Shown here: positions 24,916-33,813 of the stretch, piece after piece
How the letters are laid out: every line of letters begins with the position of its first letter
Numbering within the stretch: position 1 is the stretch's first letter
NCBI GenBank assembly: GCA_907165275.2
Contig: OU015650.1
Span: forward strand, 3,998,001 to 4,062,000
Direction of reading: 5' to 3'
Length of the DNA stretch: 64,000 bases
Source: Zygaena filipendulae
Lineage: Eukaryota; Arthropoda; Insecta; Lepidoptera; Zygaenidae
Translations under genes and position numbers: made by a program
Notes under the pieces: generated by a model
Told to the model about the DNA's origin: nothing
The model's database searches: none
Seen by the model: only the letters and a program-made list of their open reading frames with translations

Positions 24916-27900
24916 ATATTATTTTCTGTTATTTTCTTGTAATAATATGTTGTTTTATTTATGTAATATATATATAGGTATGTATTACAATAATAATGCA
25001 TATAGATATGAATACTCGCATTATAAATCAATTTAACGTGTTTATTTGTAGCGGTATAATATTATGTTTCGTTTAGGTGTTATCCCATTTATGGGTTTCT
25101 TACCAACGAATATCTGTAATAAAACGAAAACATATTTAATATATTATCCACATATAAAAAAATAACAGCAGGTATTTCCTCGGGAACCTTTGTTCCAAGA
25201 GAAAAGGTATCTATAATATGTTGATTCGGAACATAATTATTATATGTATGCTCTTATTATTATTCCATCCAAATCGGTTCAGTTTATATTTTATCGAAAC
25301 ATCTGCAAACACTTACACATTTTTAATTAATATTGCTTGGACACTATCTATCATTACGGCGCCGCCTGCTTGTACTTTGGCGTATTTATCAATCTATCCT
25401 CATTTTTTCCATCTATCCACTGACACATACTTAGTGGCAGATTTACAAGCCGGCTGAATCGCCTGGAGCCTAGGGCGGCAGATTTTAAGGGCGGTAAGTT
25501 TGGGGCAAAATTTTACCAAACAATTTATTATTTCTTGTGCGATCATAACTTATCGTTGGGTTGTCAAAAATTCTAGGACACATTGATTGACACATTTTGA
25601 CACATTGATCCACTAGTACCTACACAAATCATTAAGTTACAATTTCATTGATAAAAACAATTGCAATTAACATGATTTTAAACTAGGGTATCGATAGTTG
25701 TAGAATTCGGGCGGCAAAGATTGAATAGCATACTGGTGGCATAAGTGTAAATCCGCCACTGCACATATACCTACTAAACATAACTCATTTTTATTTTTAA
25801 TACTAATAGATATAATATACGAATAAAACTGTGATTAATTAGTTGTTTGCGACTCAATTACTCTGAACAATACACACAGATTTTTCTTCTGTTTTAATAC
25901 ATAGGATACTTTTTCCAGAATAAAGTGTTCCCGAGGCAAACATAGAAATTCGTGCGGATAACTGCGGGTATAGTGTATTATAATCTAAAATCAAAGAGTA
26001 GAATTCGAGATTCTGAACATTGAATATTTTTACCAAAATAGAAGAGGCGATAAAAAAAGAGTAACCAATCACAAAAAAAGATTTTTAAAATTATATTCTG
26101 TCTGTTGTGTCTCCGAACCTACTGAATGGATTGTCATGCCGTTTTCACACAGAGATTAAACAGCCTGTAGCAACATATAGGCTTTGTTCCATTTAAATCA
26201 GATGTCTGGAAAAAAAGTTGTGAGATTAAATTTTCGCGAGGGTGAAACCGCGGGGCACAGCTAGTAAATAATTAATCATGATTATCACGTACATTTTAGC
26301 GTCACCGTTGAAGGGCGGGGAATCACCAACTGAAAACATAAAAAAAAACATCTAAATATCAAGATCATGCTTTAGAAATGGTTTATACCAAGACCAAAAG
26401 ACATGCACACACACATACAAGAATTTTGAATATGGACTATTTGTCCAAAAATCACGAAGTAGGTATCTGCACTAATAATAAAAAGAGGTACAGTTTGTGA
26501 GTTTATGAGTTTGTGACAATCTAGGGGGTAATCTATGAATCCACTGAACATTAATTTACTGAACGTCTCTGATTGCGGCAGTTTTGTTTTAAAAAATCTA
26601 TACTTAACTAAGTAATCATTAAAGTCTACTCTGAGTGCGTCCGATAGAGACATACTTTTTATACCGAAATTCCCACGGGAACTCCAAAATTACCGCGGGG
26701 GAAACCGCGGGAGACTACTGGTGTTAAGTAAGCAGAAAGTCTTGGACCTCACACAATGTCCTCCGACACAGTCACATAGCTGATTATAGAGTTCATCAAA
26801 ATTACACGTAAAAGCAGAAGTAACCTAAAGACAGGCGTTATGGCCACTCACCGCCATAGCTGTGGACAACACCGTTATCGTTGGTCAACACAGAGGAACC
26901 GCCATCCCTAATCAGATTTCCATCTTTGTCCCTCTTCAACGTACTCGACGATTGAACAGCAATCCCGTTGTAGATGTGACCAGGCCCTGGGGTCATTTTG
27001 GAAATGTCGAATTGTGGGACTTGAGGAAAAGATTGGAAGTTGAAATTAGGAAGAGGAGGTGGTTTTGGTAAATTCACCTGTGGAGACGGCAAACATGTTA
27101 ATAAAAAATGATATACCTACCTATATTAAGATATTCTATAAAAATATAATTGTAACTTGTGCGGGTAATAGGTATTTAGTGATAATATTTAAATTTATCG
27201 TTATACTTATTATAGTTATCCCTAATACTACTAATATTATACTGTAGTCTGTCTGTGACGCTTTCACACGTAAACGGCTCAACCGACCATCATGAAGTTT
27301 TACATACACGTTGTCAGGAGTATCTACAGAGAAAGACAAAGGGTACTTTTTGTCCTGTAATTCTCGCGGGAACTCCGTAATTAATGCGGGGAACAACAAT
27401 TCTACTAATTGGAATCATTTTGAGGACTTTTACTGCCATATCTAATTACGTATATTTTATCAACTCTCTGGTACCCATATTACAAGCTCTGATTACTTAC
27501 TGTAATAGCCTAAGGACTTATTGAGTGACCTGTTATGACTTGTTATAGACATTGCAGGATTTTTTTCTGACACTCAACTTGTATTGGGCATTAAAATCTA
27601 AGTTTATAAAATTTAATAACAACAACAATAATAATATATGAATGATAAATAAAAAAATATAAGTACGAGTAATAATAAAATTATCTTACCCCAAAGTTTT
27701 GGAAAGCGTTGTACCTTAAAAAAATTGTGGTAAATGTTAATGAAGTGGAGTTTGACAAAAATCAAAGTAATTTGATTGTTTTTTAAACTCACCCGGGCAC
27801 CTGTCCTTGATTAATCGGCCAATAGTAATCAGCTGCAGAAGAAAAATATTTCGATCCATTAAAGTTTTATAATAAAATTATAAAAATAAATAATAAAAGT

Positions 27901-29283
27901 ACATAGTATAGGTACCTACTTAGGTAAGACTTTTCCTAAATAATATTTACCATACATAGATAATCGCTAATTAGATTTTGTAACTGACTATGTTAAAGTC
28001 CTTGCAGTGATGATAGCGCCTCATTAAAGCGCCGAATTAAAAACTACTAAAAGTGGTCATTTAGTCAGTTTTCATATAAACTTTTCGATACCAGCTTTAA
28101 TTAGGGCAGAATTACTATCAAAAAGTTGTGGTTTTCCCATTTTACACAATCTACTTATACAATCAATGGGCTAGATGTCTTTTTCTTTTTTTTTGAGTTG
28201 GTTGAGTTGAAATTTCATGTGACGTCTCACTTTATACTTAGTTATGACATCACGAGCCCTCACTTTTTTTTTAACCGATTGGTCAGACATTTGTCCATAA
28301 TCTTGCCTGATGGTAAGCGTAGATATGGACTAAAGTGTTACACGTCTGCCAATTAACTAGCTACCTGTTCACTCTGCTCTTGAAGAGGTCCAAATTGTAA
28401 TTGGGGGGAAACACAGACTCCGGCAGGTCATTCCAATTCCTAGCGGTACACATAATGAAAGACGAAGCAAATCGTTTCGTGCGGATAGAATATCTACCGT
28501 GTAGGTATGGAAGTCCACTGTTGCTCTGGTAGTTCGCATTTTGAAGGTAGGTAGATGGAGGGACCGGATCGAAAAGTTCTGGCTCACACTCTCCAAAGTG
28601 CAGTCTATTGAATTATAAATATTAGAAGACCGATAAACTTGCTACCTTCCGTCGATGGTCCAGGTCTTATCTAAGTATTTTTTTCAATCATTTTGAAAAG
28701 CAAAAAATATGTGTCTATTATTTTTTTACTAACTGACGGACTAAATATAACTTTGATTTTTATACACTGTCATCATGCCCAGTTTTTAATGAAATGCACC
28801 CACAATGCACATTCGCAAAAAGCGTTAGCTAAAGTTTTAATGCTAAGTAATTATTAAATAGGTACCTACTTATTTTATCTTCAGGCGCTTCATAAATCTC
28901 TACTTTAATAATTAGTAGAATAAACTCTGGGGTTATATCACACCTATATAATATGCCTATATTTCCCAAGATTATCATAGTGTAATAAGAAGTAATAAAA
29001 TTATTTACACATACCTATCTATCAAGTTAGTGTAATAAATTTGTAATATTGGTAGGTATTTTTTTTACGAATTTTATATTGCTAGGTATCTAGAGACTTG
29101 TTTTTTTTGTTAATTTCGAAACCTTCTTTCAGTAAAAATACCACTGATTTTTTATTTTAACTATGATTTATTTACGTTTGTTTTAAATAAATAAATACCC
29201 ATAGTATCATGTAAGCGCTTATACATACCGCATGCAACTGCAACCAAAGATGTTGTCACAATCAATAAATTCGTGAACGCCAT
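16919..29283 (-). CDS. Two-domain seroin-family secreted protein, 7 exons (203 aa)
   Basis: Minus-strand exons: 29229-29283, 27793-27832, 27690-27714, 26852-27077, 26293-26329, 17267-17291 and 16919-17122. All introns have GT-AG ends and junction phases are 1, 2, 0, 1, 2, 0, giving 203 codons and TGA. Exon 1 is a signal peptide ([19 protein letters not shown]). Exons 2-4 make a Pro-rich linker ([10 protein letters not shown]) and seroin domain 1 ([32 protein letters not shown]). Exons 5-7 repeat the layout: exon lengths 37, 25 and 204 nt against 40, 25 and 226 nt, with domain 2 ending [14 protein letters not shown]. Intron 5 is 9 kb and holds a LINE and a copia remnant. Exon 3 has an AAG acceptor. 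Retention of intron 4 would add only EWP and a stop, giving a one-domain protein. The small exons are inferred from splice signals and phase alone; the two halves could instead be separate genes. Confidence 0.75.
17363..17570 (-). repeat. Helitron-like copy, degraded
   Basis: The plus strand reads TAGCTGTTCCCCCGCGGTTT, the hairpin end of the family, followed by the usual GGAGTTCCCG body. The far end is lost. It lies in intron 5 of the two-domain seroin gene. Confidence 0.5.
18020..18110 (-). repeat. tRNA-like sequence, probably SINE-derived
   Basis: The minus strand reads GAGCGTTGC, TTCAGCATGCTGAA (an anticodon-arm-like stem) and GTGGGTTCGATTCCTTCC (B box). No clear acceptor-stem pairing was found, so I do not call a functional tRNA. 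Confidence 0.4.
18384..19206 (+). pseudogene. Ty1/copia polyprotein remnant (RT end and RNase H)
   Basis: Reads in frame from about 18384 as the end of the reverse transcriptase and linker ([49 protein letters not shown]), shifts by one base between about 18725 and 18745, and then continues as RNase H ([57 protein letters not shown]) to a TGA at 19204. Gag, protease, integrase and most of RT are absent. The sequence differs clearly from the intact copia element at 45356, so it is a separate lineage. It lies in intron 5 of the two-domain seroin gene on the opposite strand. Confidence 0.85.
19236..19590 (+). repeat. Probable 3' LTR of the copia remnant
   Basis: A purine tract (GTGAGGAGGAG, 19223-19233) precedes TGTTGGCTGGAAACAG, the standard TG start of an LTR, 30 bases after the polyprotein stop. 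The right end could not be fixed; 19590 is a guess. Confidence 0.4.
19600..20640. other. Intron sequence with a signal-peptide-like open stretch
   Basis: Part of intron 5 of the two-domain seroin gene. The minus strand at 19741-19990 encodes a hydrophobic stretch ([16 protein letters not shown]) followed by a charged stretch ([16 protein letters not shown]). No ATG stands before the hydrophobic part in this frame. I found no splice partner. It may be a dead exon or chance. Confidence 0.35.
20725..21639 (+). CDS. LINE ORF1 protein (304 aa)
   Basis: The open frame begins ATGGCCAAAGACAACTC and ends TAA. The N-terminus is coiled-coil-like ([20 protein letters not shown], about residues 18-37). 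A basic, Ser/Thr-rich middle follows (KKRRRPKP near residue 175). The last third resembles the single-stranded nucleic-acid-binding fold of CR1/Jockey-type ORF1 proteins ([20 protein letters not shown] ... [17 protein letters not shown]). ORF1 proteins coat the element RNA and act as nucleic-acid chaperones. The stop lies 34 bases before the ORF2 start. No zinc knuckle is visible. Confidence 0.7.
   Translation: MAKDNSKKALSDVTKALTLLNEKISAQSALIDEQSEKILDQQRLIKSQKKVVEDLIVTLNTMCTYSTVPIDEKKEKEIPKNTVSRKSITTTPIISDRARRANTRATILTNKVVPVLPKKTRLQQSAVDTSRTEKTTPLVTPPSEPVGPLNSPPTITEGAFVMDGECDAAWQEPRKKRRRPKPIVIVGSGAENSELESVERLKFIQTWSFKPDTTTEQILTFVNKIERSDSYIVEKRDIKTERHAAFVIGMPESLYPRLVSPSSWPQGIHVSDWFRVRPRAPRGAPLPAPQLEPESATAAVTSRQ
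21674..24546 (+). pseudogene. LINE ORF2: endonuclease and reverse transcriptase, two frameshifts
   Basis: Starts [20 protein letters not shown]. The apurinic-type endonuclease motifs are [19 protein letters not shown] and GVDHIYTN, with NIGDHYAV at its end. Reverse transcriptase follows, with [38 protein letters not shown] and the catalytic FMYADD at 23721-23738. The frame breaks in an 8-T run near 21865-21872 and again in a 6-G run at 24356-24361. After the second break the normal C-terminal tail ([13 protein letters not shown] ... NKLPAHV) continues to the stop at 24544. No RNase H domain is seen. Both breaks sit in homopolymers, so sequencing error is possible; otherwise the copy is dead for retrotransposition in cis. 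Confidence 0.8.
24914..26090. other. Intron sequence, no gene seen
   Basis: Part of intron 5 of the two-domain seroin gene, AT-rich. The stretch 25400-25770 (GGCGGCAGATTTTAAGGGCG ... AAATCCGCCACTGC) looks repeat-like, but I could not assign it. Confidence 0.45.
26092..26264 (+). repeat. Helitron-like copy, 5'-truncated
   Basis: The body ACTGAATGGATTGTCATGCC leads to GGTGAAACCGCGGGGCACAG and CTAG (26261-26264). It ends 28 bases from small exon 5 of the two-domain seroin gene. Confidence 0.55.
26468..26721 (+). repeat. Helitron-like copy interrupted by a half Harbinger MITE
   Basis: Starts near CACTAATAATAAAAAG, is broken by MITE sequence at 26540-26643, and resumes with CATACTTTTTATACCG to the hairpin ACCGCGGGGGAAACCGCGGG. 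This shows the order of insertion. Confidence 0.5.
26540..26643. mobile_element. Harbinger-like MITE, half copy
   Basis: Only one arm of the hairpin is present (GATTGCGGCAGTTTTGTTTT ... ACTCTGAGTGCG), so the copy is deleted on the left. Confidence 0.6.
27219..27400 (+). repeat. Helitron-like copy
   Basis: TCCCTAATACTACTAATATTA at the 5' end and TAATGCGGGGAACAACAATT at a decayed 3' end. It lies in intron 3 of the two-domain seroin gene, between linker exon 27690-27714 and domain exon 26852-27077. Confidence 0.5.
28193..28770. repeat. TTTAGTCCGT / GACGTCAC repeat split by a LINE fragment
   Basis: The left part (GAGTTGAAATTTCATGTGAC ... ATCACGAGCCCTCAC) and right part (TTTTGAAAAGCAAAAAATAT ... 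ACTAACTGACGGACTAAAT) match the copy at 13815-14100 collinearly, but about 400 unrelated bases sit between them at 28275-28670. It lies in intron 1 of the two-domain seroin gene. Confidence 0.55.
28275..28670 (-). pseudogene. C-terminal fragment of a Jockey/CR1-type reverse transcriptase
   Basis: In different minus-strand frames it encodes [16 protein letters not shown] and a following LFKSRV-type tail, typical of the extreme C-terminus of Jockey/CR1-like ORF2 proteins. The plus strand shows GCCTGATGGTAAGCG, a sequence that I recognise near the 3' ends of such elements in moths. It is frameshifted and 5'-truncated. Confidence 0.5.
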
Positions 29284-29399
29284 TATGTTATAGATATTGT
29301 AATAAACTGGAAAACTTCTGAAATATTGTTTCAACAACAACCGCTCAAACCAGACTGTGAATGTGGTTGGAAATTTTGCATTTAAATAACATTACCATT

Positions 29400-31190
29400 C
29401 CGTTGTTGTTGAAAAACTGTAACAGACTGTGTAAATATGTATGGCCATGACGACTGTTCAGTTGTGCGTTTTACTGAAAATCTTAACGAAAAGATGGTTG
29501 ACGTGTCCAGAAGTACATTGTAAAACGCGTTTGTTACAACAATAACATGCAAAATCTATTGAGAACGCTTGTCATTAGAATACGGGGTAAATACATTTCA
29601 AATACTTAATAATTTAATGATTCATACTTACGTCTGCCTTGCTTTAATGCCGTGTATAATTTTTAACAATAACTTTAAGCACCAGAGGTAATATTCTAAC
29701 AAATCTTTAATATACTCATTACTCGTACACGCTTGCTACAAAAATCTGTCTGTTCACAATAAACTGAAAAACTACTGAACGGATTTTTGTGTGGTTTTCA
29801 CCAGTAGATAGAGTGATTCATGGGAACGGTTTAAGTAAGTACATAATTTGTCATGACAGTGAGCCGTTAAGGCGTGAAAGCATAACAAACAAACAAACAT
29901 AAACTTAGGATAAGGATATTCTTACGACAAAATACTTTTAACAAAAGACAACTTTCTTATGTATAGAACTTTAATAGCGTTTACATTTGAACTTAAATAT
30001 TTCAATTGAAATATGTATAGGTACTTAATTCGTGAATATCTAACATTAAATTTGTATATAAATATTAAAATGTCCGTACATTATTCAAGAGAGTTTAGTT
30101 CTAATGAATAATTTTCTCGCGTTTAATACGTTTTTCAATACTTGCAAGGGGAAAAAATAAACATAAAAATAAAAACTCTTAGCTGACATAAAAAAAAATA
30201 TTCGTATAAACTTAAAAGGACTAGCGCAGTAATATCGACTGCTCTAAAAAAAACAAAGCAACTGTAATTTTCTTCGAAATGCGTTTCTTTGCATTTTTGC
30301 CACTTTTCGAGCATAACGGGCGTTACAACCATCACATCAACAAAAAGGCTTTAGTCTTAGAAGATTACTTTTAAATTAGGTGATTTCCGGTTTTTGGCCT
30401 TTTGTTGTACCGTAGGGCAGCCGATGTGAAGTAAAAGACACGTTTTTAATATGCTGCATTGTGAATCTAAACACGGTACAATGAGAGCCTTTACGAGCAA
30501 GTGTATGCAATATTTTTAACCGACTTCCAAAAAGGAGGAGGTTCTATGTTCGATTGTATGTATTTTTTTTTATTTGTAGGATCAATTTTGACATTCGTTG
30601 ATTTATTGTGTAGAACTTTTTTTCACCGACCTACTTTTATAGTAAGCAGTGAATCTACAAGTAGAAACTACAACATAATACACACAAAATACATGCAACA
30701 AAGACAATGAATTATGTAAAAGTATAATGAATAATATAAAAAGTAGGCTTTATAATACATAATTTATACACAGTAGGTAATACATGCACACAAAACGTAA
30801 GTAAAAATACATAAGACTATTAACTCAAGTGTTTTAGAAAATTAAAACGTGCAGAAAAGTTATATTTACTTTTATCCTGATTATTGCATTCCAATTGCGA
30901 AAACTTGTTTACATTATATGTTTACAGAGGCCATAATCAATTTGTGGAAAATTTACACCGATCGCTTAATCATAATTCACAATATTATCAGCTTCCTCAA
31001 TGCATGCTGATCGGCGATTTTTGTTATTACCATTGTATTAAATGTAAATAAAATGTAAGACGGGTCAAGGTTTTCACTGAAAATTAGTGCTATCTCACGG
31101 CAGTGGGGAGTTGAAAACCACGAATTTATATTCTTACCTCTTTGTTGAAAACCTATGGGTATTTTCCGCTATGCAGCAATGCCCGCTATC
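29400..31190. other. Intergenic between seroin and silk-like genes; no gene seen
   Basis: Upstream flank of the two-domain seroin gene; a TATA-like ATTTAAAT lies at about 29380-29387. The sequence CCGACTTCCAAAAAGGAGGA at about 30521-30540 is a repeat end also seen at 17790 (inverted) and 41761. Nothing coding is convincing. Confidence 0.5.
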
Positions 31191-31550
31191 ATGATATAAA
31201 AACCAACTTCCAAAAACAAAACTAGAAACCTAAAAATAACAAAATACCGATTTAATCCAAAAGACAAAAATACACGTAATATTATCATAGGTTTTTGCTA
31301 CCACTTTTTTTTCTGTCTGTTTGTTCCGGCTAATCTCTGAAACGGCTGGACCGATTTAAGCGGGATTTTCACTGGCAGATAGTTGATGTTATAAGGAGTA
31401 ACTTAGGCTACTTTTATTTAGAAAAAATAGTTCTTGTGAAAATTCCGAAACAGTCTCAAATAGTATAAAACCAAGTCGCTAACCACTTCTCTGTGTTCAG
31501 TTAGTCTTTTTGGTTATACAGAGTTGTTTTAACTGTTATTTATATGTATA

Positions 31551-31749
31551 CTAGCTGCGCCCCGAGGTTTCACCCGCGGTAATTTCGGAGTTCCCGCGAG
31601 AATTCCGAGATAAAAAGTACCCTATATCCTTCTCTGGACCCCTGTCAACGTGCATGCCAAATTTCATCCAAATCCGTTCTGCCGTTTTTACGTGATGGAG
31701 TAACAAACATCCAAACATCCACACTTTCACATTTATAATATTAGTAGGA
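31551..31749 (-). mobile_element. Helitron-like element, both ends present (199 bp)
   Basis: The minus strand runs from TCCTACTAATATTATAAATG to GCGCAGCTAG, with A before and T after. It is the closest relative of the 3686-3883 copy in length and sequence, on the opposite strand. Confidence 0.65.
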
Positions 31750-31866
31750 TTATAATGTACCTATTACAACTTCTGCTGGGACGTCAATACCTACGTCAAA
31801 TATGGAGCTCCCGAGACCCGAGCGAACCTCATAATTCAGGCAGGTGATGCGGCGGGGAACGACTAG

Positions 31867-32081
31867 TCTATACTAATATTATAAGGAGGAAAGAATAGAT
31901 TTTTTGTTTGTTAGTTATTTTGTTACGATTTAACTCAAAAAGCCATATTAGCCATATTATAGATTTCAAAAATCCTTTCACCATTAGAATGCTACATTTT
32001 CCATGAGTATTTGAGTAACATAGGCTATTATATCGAGGGAACTTCGAAATTACCGCGATTGAAACCGCGGGCAACAGCTAG
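31867..32081 (+). mobile_element. Helitron-like element, second subfamily
   Basis: TCTATACTAATATTATAAGG at the 5' end and GAAACCGCGGGCAACAGCTAG before T at the 3' end. The body differs from the neighbouring copy (TTACGATTTAACTCAAAAAG). Confidence 0.55.
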
Positions 32082-32335
32082 TTTTCCATAAGTTTACAAT
32101 ATCCACATTTTGACATTATGAGATACCTTGATGAAACTTAGACACGTTTGGTAACAAATAATTTGTTATTTTTTTTTTAAGTTTTTTTTGACTAAACACT
32201 ATGATTATTATGTCTTTGAAATCGCAGGTGTTGCTTTTACCTGTGTCAGGTGTGGATCATGTTAATAATAATAATTCTGTATTCATAAAATTACATATTC
32301 CGATGTACATAATAACGCCTCGCCCAAACTAAACT

Positions 32336-32561
32336 GGGCCTTAATTCACTATGACCATAACACGCCGCGTTAAGGTAATGCGCAACTAAAATAGTTTTTT
32401 TGTCTTTACTTTACTTAAACAAAATAAATAGGTAACGTACCTATCTAATGGAATACAGAATATTCATTTCTAATATTTTGGCATTTGAAGCGTTTGGGAT
32501 TGTGTTTTTAGGAGGCGCGTTATGGGCAAGGAATGTTGTTGGTCATAGTGAGTAACGGGCG
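32336..32561. mobile_element. MITE of the GGGCCCTTATTCACTATGA family, both ends present
   Basis: The left end GGGCCTTAATTCACTATGAC is inverted at the right (GGTCATAGTGAGTAACGGGC). The interior shares TAATATTTTGGCATTTGAAG with the copy at 7731. Confidence 0.6.
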
Positions 32562-32663
32562 TGACCAGGTTTAGAAACGTGAATGTTTTCGAAAGACTTC
32601 CTTTTATAACGCAGACGAGTGCTAAGAAAAGTCTTATTTTTTACTATAGTATTATATTATCTG

Positions 32664-32855
32664 TGCTATAGCTGTGCCCCGCGGTTTCACCCGTGTGAGT
32701 TTCGAAATTCCCGCAGGAACTATTTTTTTTTTAAATAAAAGCAGCCTAAGTTACTCCTTATAATATCAGCTGTATGTCAGTGAAATACCCGTTAAAATCG
32801 GTCCAACAGTTACAGAGATTAATCGGAACAAACAGACAGACACACAGAGAAAAAT
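32664..32855 (-). repeat. Helitron-like copy
   Basis: TATAGCTGTGCCCCGCGGTTT at the hairpin end, then the GGTCCAACAGTTACAGAGAT type of body. The far end is decayed. Confidence 0.5.
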
Positions 32856-32859
32856 TTTA

Positions 32860-33800
32860 AAAATTGGTTTTTTTATGTACCTAAGTACCGTATTTACATA
32901 CATAGGTGCTTTCATATGCATTCACTGAAAACCTGGTAATTTGGAATTACATACAGACACTTCAATATTTTTTTATTAATTTGTGATCTTACGTATACCT
33001 ACTTAAGTTTTGATATCGTTTTTGTTTTACTAAGGAAGTCTCTTATATATCCATTTTTTTTACAACAAAGAATGTTTACTTGAACTATCCTTTGCCGTTT
33101 TTATTTAGTTTTTATTGTCATTAAAGAGCTCGAACTTTTTATAGTTAACACGCGGCTGCTCCACAGAAGAACAAAGCAATTGTAATTTTTTTCGAAATGA
33201 TTTTTTTGTCACTTTCCCGCATAACGGACGTGGCACGTTGCTACATAGCCACAATGATCAAAAGGCTTTAGTCTTAGAAAAATAAAATTCGAAAGTTATA
33301 GAAGATATGTTTTGAATAAAGCGATTTCCAGTTTTATGCTCCTCCTGTAAAACCTATTCAGTTGCAATTACTATGTTTTACCGTAAGTCAGCCGCACGCA
33401 CGTGATTTTTTTTGCCGTGAGTTTTTTTTAATTTTTATCATTGTTAAGAGTTACAAGGCACAAGCGACACACAGAAGACCTTATAACTTCGTGTCCAGAA
33501 TTTATATAGTCACAAACATCACAGACATAATCTTACCGTCGATGATTACACAATACAATTCTCATTTGTTTTCCTGCTCTTTAACAATAACATCGTAAAG
33601 ATCTATAAGGAAAGCCCTATTGTTGTGGTGTTAGATGACGAATTGGAGGGGGGATGAACGTGTAGTGACCAGGACGAAGCTGACTCTGAGCGCAGTGGGT
33701 TTTCTGAAGGCTGCGGCGCGTGCCGCATGCCAACTCCGCATCTGACCTCGCGCGATCCTATTAATACGAGATACGTCGCTAAACGGACATAGTATCTCAA
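32860..33800. other. Upstream region of the silk-like gene; no other gene seen
   Basis: AT-rich until about 33600, then more GC-rich over the 200 bases before the silk-like gene start. A TATTAATAC stretch near 33760 is the best TATA-like candidate, but it is weak. Confidence 0.4.
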
Positions 33801-33813
33801 TTATTTTCCAACC

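Noticed and set aside
26862..27071. Plus-strand open frame of 69 residues
   Set aside because: It is the complement of seroin domain-1 exon 26852-27077, whose minus-strand frame has the domain and joins other exons.
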